DNA of 64,000 nt from Lamellibrachia columna (Eukaryota; Annelida; Polychaeta; Sabellida; Siboglinidae): positions 13,974,642-14,038,641 of the forward strand of contig OY759269.1 in the NCBI GenBank assembly GCA_963662155.1, read 5' to 3'. Shown piece after piece: positions 58,346 through 64,000 of this stretch. Each line of letters starts with the position of its first letter. Position 1 is the stretch's first letter. Both the position numbers and the translations under genes were made by a program. The notes under the pieces are model-generated. The model ran no database searches. It saw only the letters and a list, made by a program, of their open reading frames with translations, and had not been told where the DNA came from.

Positions 58346-60310
58346 GAGTCAACAAGTCTGTTGTTTAGTGATCTTAGGATGTTCTTCCTCATAGTTGTCT
58401 TTATAAACGACCTTCCTACCTCACTTATAAAGGGGTGAGGCTGCCTAATTATTGTACTGCTGCACTACTTTGGTTGTCCTTTTCCACTTCTGTCGGCAGC
58501 ATTTTCCTCCTTTCACACCCAACGTGGGTCTGTAATCTCAGATCAGTTATTGGTGTTTGTTGGACACACAAAACTACAAAGGCAAGCTAACGTAAGTAAA
58601 TAGTTCACACATATTAAAGCTATTTGCATTAGTGGCATGGGATATTAATGCATTGACGTACAATAAATACTATCACATAACCATGAAGTCATTTCTTAGC
58701 AGCCTGGTCAATGACAAAAGATATTGTTTTATCTTGTTTCTAGGCAAGACGTCTGCCATAGTATTGGTAGAGAGGGTCAGATAAGAATCGTGGGAATGTT
58801 TGCAACTAAAATCTATTTCTGATAAATAACCGACTTGTCTAGATACTATTTAGAACTAGTTTATTTTGTGGCAGTTTTGTTTAACTTTTGTTAAATTAAC
58901 CACATTATGAATCAATGTCTGAACAATTTCTAAGAAGTATGTATCCTAATGAGTAGATATGTGGCCATTCTGAATGGGAAAGGTCTTTTTTCTCATTTTT
59001 AGAACAGGAATTTCACAGAAATGTAGTTTTTAGCAGTTTTCAATAATGGCAAAAATCTAAATGCATTGTGGGATAAATAATGCATAAAACATGAGTGAGA
59101 AATGGTCTTAGTTGCAATCAAGTTTTGTATTCTTTGAATTAGTTGGCAGGTTCCACTAGCATTAGTGTTCAGTTGAATGAAGATTATTTATAGTTGTAAA
59201 GATTATACGCAGCTGAATAAAGATTATCTGTATGACGTGTGAAACTTCTTTCCGTGTCGAGTATATTATGTTCCGTCGTCTTCCCATTACTAATGAAGGT
59301 GCACTCTCCCACTGGGCTGACAAGACTTAGTTTACCCGTAAGTCTTATGAATTTTCTTAAATTTGATAGTTTCATGGATGTAAGAGACATTATTTAGTTT
59401 TGAACATAGCTTTTGGGGGTTACAGGATATGGCCTGCATTTGTCAAATGGCATGCAAAAACACATCTGAAGAGTGACGCACTTATTTTAGCTGTGCACCA
59501 AAGCTTCACAAAAACTAATTAATATATGCCAGTTTGTAAGGTGAGCTCCTTTAGTGCATGCGAGTCAAACCAGTAGACGTAGACAAATTATATGGGTTCG
59601 TTTACAGATTTCTATTACCAGTCTAAATCCAGGTTACTATGAGGCGATATCGTCACCGCAATGTGCCGATGATCATCCTGTTTAAAATGTAGGTTGCCGT
59701 GACGCATCGCTGTGATGTCGCATGAAATAGAACCGATCCTATTTTTAAACCCAGCTTTACAGGTGTCCATCTAAGGCTAGCACCTGTGAATAGTTACTAA
59801 TTACAGACTTGACGGCCACCAGCATCACCTAGTTACAAAGAACGTGTACAAAACATGGAGAAAAATAAAACTTTATTCTCAAAGTCAGAAAATACATGTT
59901 CCAATCAAGAGGCCGCATACGAGGCCACAAACATAACACACTCCTTCACCTTGAGACTTAAAATGCTGAAATGTACACTTTACATGTACCAGGAAATAAA
60001 TAAATGCTGCATTGTGAACATTCATACATATAGATATAGCAGTCAACAATAAGCTAGACTGTTTCCAGCTCGTTAAAACAGACCATATAAAGGTCCATAT
60101 CAGACCACACAGAGTTCAGTATCGGTAACTGGACAAGTTCAGTCACTGACTAGAGCTGATTAAGATTGGTTTATTTATAAGCTGCCTCCCGTTGCAAATC
60201 AGTAGTAAGTAATGTGTGATCTGTTTAACAAGAGTGCATGCTTTAAGTTAAAATCATCGACTTTATCGTTAAATTGAGTAACTTGCAAAAGTGTAAATAG
60301 CTGTGTCATA
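58346..60310. other. Region between the SLC6 and small membrane protein genes, no gene seen
   Basis: No exon with supporting homology. AATAAA at 58662 and 59216 might end the SLC6 transcript. 59425-59625 is the second copy of the repeat at 54690. Confidence 0.45.
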
Positions 60311-60577
60311 GTAGAGACGGGTTATAGACAGCCAGCTATAGTAGAGGCAGGCTATAGACAGCCAGCTATAGTAGAGGCAGGTTATAGACAGCCAGCTATA
60401 GTAGAGGTAGGTTATAGATAGACAGCCAGCTATAGTAGAGGCAGGTTATAGACAGCCAGCTATAGTAGAGGCAGGCTATAGACAGCCAGCTATAGTAGAG
60501 GCAGGCTATAGACAGCCAGCTATAGTAGAGGCAGGCTATAGACAGCCAGCTATAGTAGAGGCAGGCTATAGACAGCC
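60311..60577. repeat. 30-bp tandem array, ~9 copies
   Basis: The unit ctatagacagccagctatag plus tagaggcagg has a 30-bp period with one 34-bp unit near 60412-60424. Each unit carries an inverted ctatag pair. The minus frame encodes a 10-residue repeat and is spurious. Confidence 0.9.
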
Positions 60578-61637
60578 ACTTCAGCTGAACAAAAAATATA
60601 ACTACCTGTAAACACATTTGCACAAATGAATAAACAAATTCAACAAGTTCAATTAAAAAATATAATGTGTATCGTAACATTACAAAGAAAGGCACAGGGA
60701 TATCTGATATACATAACGTTCCACATGAAATACAATTTCCCCATCTATCAACTATTAGTCAGCACGTGAACTTATCTTATAGCATTGCAATAAACACATC
60801 TAGACAAATATCAGTCCACTTGCTATTTGCATACTTTCACGTGGGTGTGCGCATCCTGTGACTGCTTATTTCCTGTGTTCGTTGATTGTGCGGACTTCGG
60901 CATTTCTGCCCATACATTTAATATCTGACCTGCTACTGAATAACGCAGTAACCAGTCCAAAACTTAATGCTACTTCATGTTCACATTTCCTGCATTCAAC
61001 CTGTTCAGCATACAATACACAAGAACAAATTTGAGACAATGTCACAGACTCTGTTCTAAAAAACGTACACCAAAGTTTGTTTCTCAACATGATGAGGGAA
61101 CTGTTTCACGTCGGATGGCACCACTTTTCAGTTGTTCCACACCAGATGACGCCACACCATCCTCTAAACAATGTTTGCTAAAGGCACATGTTGAGAAAGC
61201 GTGTTGCTCAGAGTTTGAGATCAATGCTAGAGGCGTACGCTTATTAGGGCATATACGATCAATAGATCGAATACAGTACATCAAACTACTATCTCATACA
61301 AAGTGAACGGTGAAATGCCAATAGGCCAACAATACAGAATATGATACAGTATGTGCTACTGGTGAAATAAGGTGAAATTGTGTCAGATTCACAAATGATG
61401 ATACAACTCGACAAAACAACCAACTCTGGTTGAAGCAGCACTTTGGTTAACACATGAACCATATCAAACTGCCGTGTACACTGGAACATGTGATGATGGT
61501 ATTTCCATGTAAAACGACCTATATGTAAATCATAATAAGAGATCTACCCCCCTCACCATACACTAACTATTAGCTGCCATTTTCTCCATGCTGGCCTGCC
61601 CTCTTGACCCCAATTAATTGAATGACCTTTTAAGGGG
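60578..61637 (-). other. Probable 3' UTR of the small membrane protein gene and intergenic DNA
   Basis: It follows the stop at 61638 on the minus strand. Open frames here (60977-61306 and others) have no recognised content. No clear poly(A) signal was picked out. Confidence 0.35.
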
Positions 61638-63359
61638 TCAGAGGTCGTGTGCAGCCACGCACTGCTGTAGGTATTCCTGGTAGAGTTGTTGCTGTGAAAG
61701 AAAAGCACATCGTAAGAAGATGACACCAAACAATAATGCCATTACAGCGAACAGGCATTTTCTTATGAACACAATATCTAAATGGTGTTTACCATAACTG
61801 TTGCTCTTACTTAATAAGTGCAGTGAAATGTGCGAGAAAGAACCTCATCGCAAAATTTTAAGACAAATATTTAATTTCATACATATTATATTGATGAAAG
61901 ATTAAACCGATGAAGAAGACTGACTTATGTTACTATATTGATGACAATGAGAGATTACACTAATGTCACTGCATACTGATAATTATGCCATTGTTGATGA
62001 GATAACAATTGCGATTTTGCCCATATTCGTATCTGTACCTTTTTCTTATGCACAAAATTTTGGACGTAGTCTGCATTCTCCGCCAGAACCTTCTTCTGCC
62101 TCCGACTTAGAGTAGGGAGACGTCTAAAAACAGACAACACTTCTGTAAATACCATCTCAGAGATAGCATATACCCTCACAGGACTACCTTCAGCTTCTAA
62201 CAGCTGTTTTGTTAAAGTGCCCCCCTCAATAAAATTGTTTCACTCGCCAGCTCATTTGTACAAATGTTTTGGTGAAATCGTCGGACAGACTTAAATTAAT
62301 TTCAGTCCGACGAAAAACGGCAAAAGTGTAGCCCGCCTCTATGTACATTGCACTTTCGCTAGTTACCTGATTTAACGATCAAAGTAAATCCTTTTGATGA
62401 TTTCAACAAAAATATGTCCTCTTTTATTAAACCGACTGCGCGTATTATTGAAGCTATTCACACGCAACAAATCTGAACAATCATTTTCGACGAACCTGAT
62501 TCGCGATGGGCTAAATGAATTGCGAAGTATTTGTTTGCAACACACACTGTAGGCTAACCTGGAGGAGAGTTTTGCGAAGATGAAGAAGAGAAGAGTGAGA
62601 AAGATGACCGCGAGGCCGGCGTAGATCTGGTTATCAATGTGCATCGACAGCCACGCCGTCTTCATAGGCACCTGCAACAGAAGTACAATGAATGATTAGT
62701 GCTTCAGCGACCTCCAAGATAACAAGGCTGTCTTGGGATTGTCCTTCTGTGCCGAGTCTTTTTAGGAGCATGGTGTGATCAGCTTTGGGTTGATAAGATT
62801 TAAGGAATTTTTTAAGACTGATACAGTGGAACCTCACTTTTAAGATCGCCCTCAGGACTGATCCAAAGTGATCTGAATAGCGAGGTGACCGTATTAGAGG
62901 GAAATAATATTCTATACTTTACTCTTATGGAAATTAATCGAGACTGTCCTAGGATGACCATAATGGTGGCTATATTACTGAGATGACTGTAAAGCAAGGT
63001 TTAACAGTACTTAAAAAATGTTAAACCTTTTTCGATGAAAAATTCAATACAAAACATTATGAGGACGAGATTGAATTGAATGTACTTCACCACTAGCTTA
63101 AGTGACACAGGGAATAAACGTCAAATGAAATAAACTCATTCTCCTGAGGTAGACCTGTACTAAGAGCAACAATGCCATTAAATGTACCCACGAGGTAGGC
63201 ATTGAGGGTAACAAGGCCAGACTTTCCCAGCATGCTCTCCAGTATCACTGTCGAGGCAGTCCCGGCAGCGAATACCAGGGCCACCGCCAGGGGCAGCAGT
63301 AGTCCGGTGAAGCAACACAGTACGCCCTTTGTGCGGGCACTGAAGTTCTTCGAGTCCAT
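61638..63359 (-). CDS. Small multi-pass membrane protein, 4 exons, 139 aa, unrecognised
   Basis: Join on minus: 63359-63192, 62671-62559, 62123-62039, 61691-61638 (stop TGA). Junctions are GT-AG with phases 0, 2 and 0; total 420 nt. The start Met has an acceptor (ttgcag) five bases upstream, so a 5' UTR exon lies further toward 64000. Residues about 12-34 are a hydrophobic segment (Val-Leu-Cys-Cys-Phe-Thr-Gly-Leu-Leu-Leu-Pro), and a second is at about 71-91 (Gly-Leu-Ala-Val-Ile-Phe-Leu-Thr-Leu-Leu-Phe-Phe). Then come a basic stretch (Arg-Arg-Gln-Lys-Lys) and a charged helical tail ending Cys-Val-Ala-Ala-His-Asp-Leu. No family is recognised. The first exon could instead use a later donor (acag/gt near 63160), but that breaks the phase. 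It converges on SLC6. Confidence 0.7.
62220..62540. repeat. Dispersed repeat related to 17560-17850
   Basis: 'cagctcatttgtacaaatg', 'gtgaaatcgtcggacagac', 'cctgatttaacgatcaaagt' and 'attaaaccgactg' match 17580-17820 in the same orientation. It makes up most of intron 2 of the small membrane protein gene. Confidence 0.7.
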
Positions 63360-63371
63360 CTCTCTGCAACA

Positions 63372-64000
63372 GCATCAACGGTAGTCTTTCTAAGCTGCCT
63401 CTAAGTCCTTTGGCTCAATGTTTCAACATTAACTTCCAATGCTAATCAAGCATTTGTACTGTACAACTATTGATTGAATACAAACTGAAAGTAAAATATT
63501 TTTATTTTTTGTAGTCTTAATAAGCTGCATTCACTATCAGTTCGTTATTAACTTAATTTATTGCCTACAAATAAAAAGTCTCTTTGTATGCAATGAATCA
63601 TCTTTGATTATGATGTGATTACGTTTATCCTCTTTCTTATTTATTGATCTAGTTAAATGCCAGGCCAATGTTCAGAGGGCACGCTGACATGGAATAGCTT
63701 CTTCATAATAATGTCATATAAAGCTGTCGAAGAGTCAAAAGAAGTTTCATTTGATCAATGTGGTTGGTTGGATATGAGTCTATTACAGTCAAGTCTAGTT
63801 ATTACTCTCCTCGTTACAACGTGCATTCGGATATAACACGGTCGGTTGTTGACCCTGATTTTCTGCTGCCAGGGGGAATTGGGAATAGATGTCTTTCAGA
63901 GGGCATTTCGCCCGCGTTCGTGTGCCAATGTTACAATCAGTCAGTCTTAAATGCTATTTAGTAGCCAATACCAGTACACAATGGGTGAAATGGCATGTTT
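63372..64000. other. Upstream region of the small membrane protein gene, no gene seen
   Basis: Probably a 5' UTR intron of the minus-strand gene. No coding exon or repeat is recognised. Confidence 0.35.

Noticed and set aside
60396..60695. Minus-strand 99-codon frame with a 10-residue repeat
   Set aside because: Translation of the 30-bp minisatellite; no homology or splice support.
60977..61306. 109-codon + strand frame
   Set aside because: No recognisable domain or splice context; lies in the likely 3' UTR of the minus-strand gene.

Overview
The window is nuclear DNA from an animal, most likely an aquatic invertebrate. It holds intron-rich genes with GT-AG junctions, an overall AT-rich composition, large introns, and many kinds of transposons and minisatellites. 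The exact phylum cannot be read from the sequence. Three protein genes could be assembled from exons with consistent splice phases.

(1) Positions <2-19095, + strand: the 3' eleven exons of a SET1/SETD1-type histone H3K4 methyltransferase. It has an Arg-rich and Pro-rich N-terminal half, an acidic stretch, two HCF-1-binding-like tetrapeptides, an N-SET region, a WDR5 'Win' motif, and SET plus post-SET domains. The RNA-recognition domain expected upstream lies outside the window. A long 3' UTR follows, with candidate poly(A) signals near 20.6 and 20.9 kb.

(2) Positions 22485-57467, + strand: a complete 13-exon SLC6 (sodium/chloride-dependent neurotransmitter or amino-acid symporter) gene of 576 codons. 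Its promoter is GC-rich with CCAAT boxes and an E-box. Its Na+, Cl- and gating residues are mostly conserved, but the TM6 gate Phe is replaced by Asn.

(3) Positions 63359-61638, - strand: a small four-exon membrane protein of 139 residues that I do not recognise. It converges on the SLC6 gene.

The rest is repeat-dominated. SETD1 introns hold three different TTAA-flanked inverted-repeat elements (3581-5703, 6085-6733, 12811-15088), which look piggyBac-like. They also hold a TA-type MITE (9104-9416) and a 165-bp tandem array with no stop codons on the minus strand (about 7284-8448). SLC6 intron 1 contains remnants of two LINEs and a nearly intact LINE with an uninterrupted 1047-aa endonuclease/reverse transcriptase. 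SLC6 intron 3 carries a decayed minus-strand relative and a 62-bp array. Intron 4 carries a ~3 kb foldback element. Intron 6 carries a hAT transposon delimited by a perfect 8-bp target duplication. The hAT holds transposase remnants, a nested LINE 3' end and about 46 copies of a 49-bp repeat, most containing CACGTG. A tRNA-derived SINE lies just downstream of SLC6.

The genes do not form one pathway: SETD1 is a chromatin enzyme, SLC6 a plasma-membrane symporter, and the third is unknown. No CRISPR array, operon, rRNA or tRNA gene was seen. I see no new molecular system. The notable points are the lineage-specific changes in the SLC6 and SETD1 proteins and the nested mobile elements.
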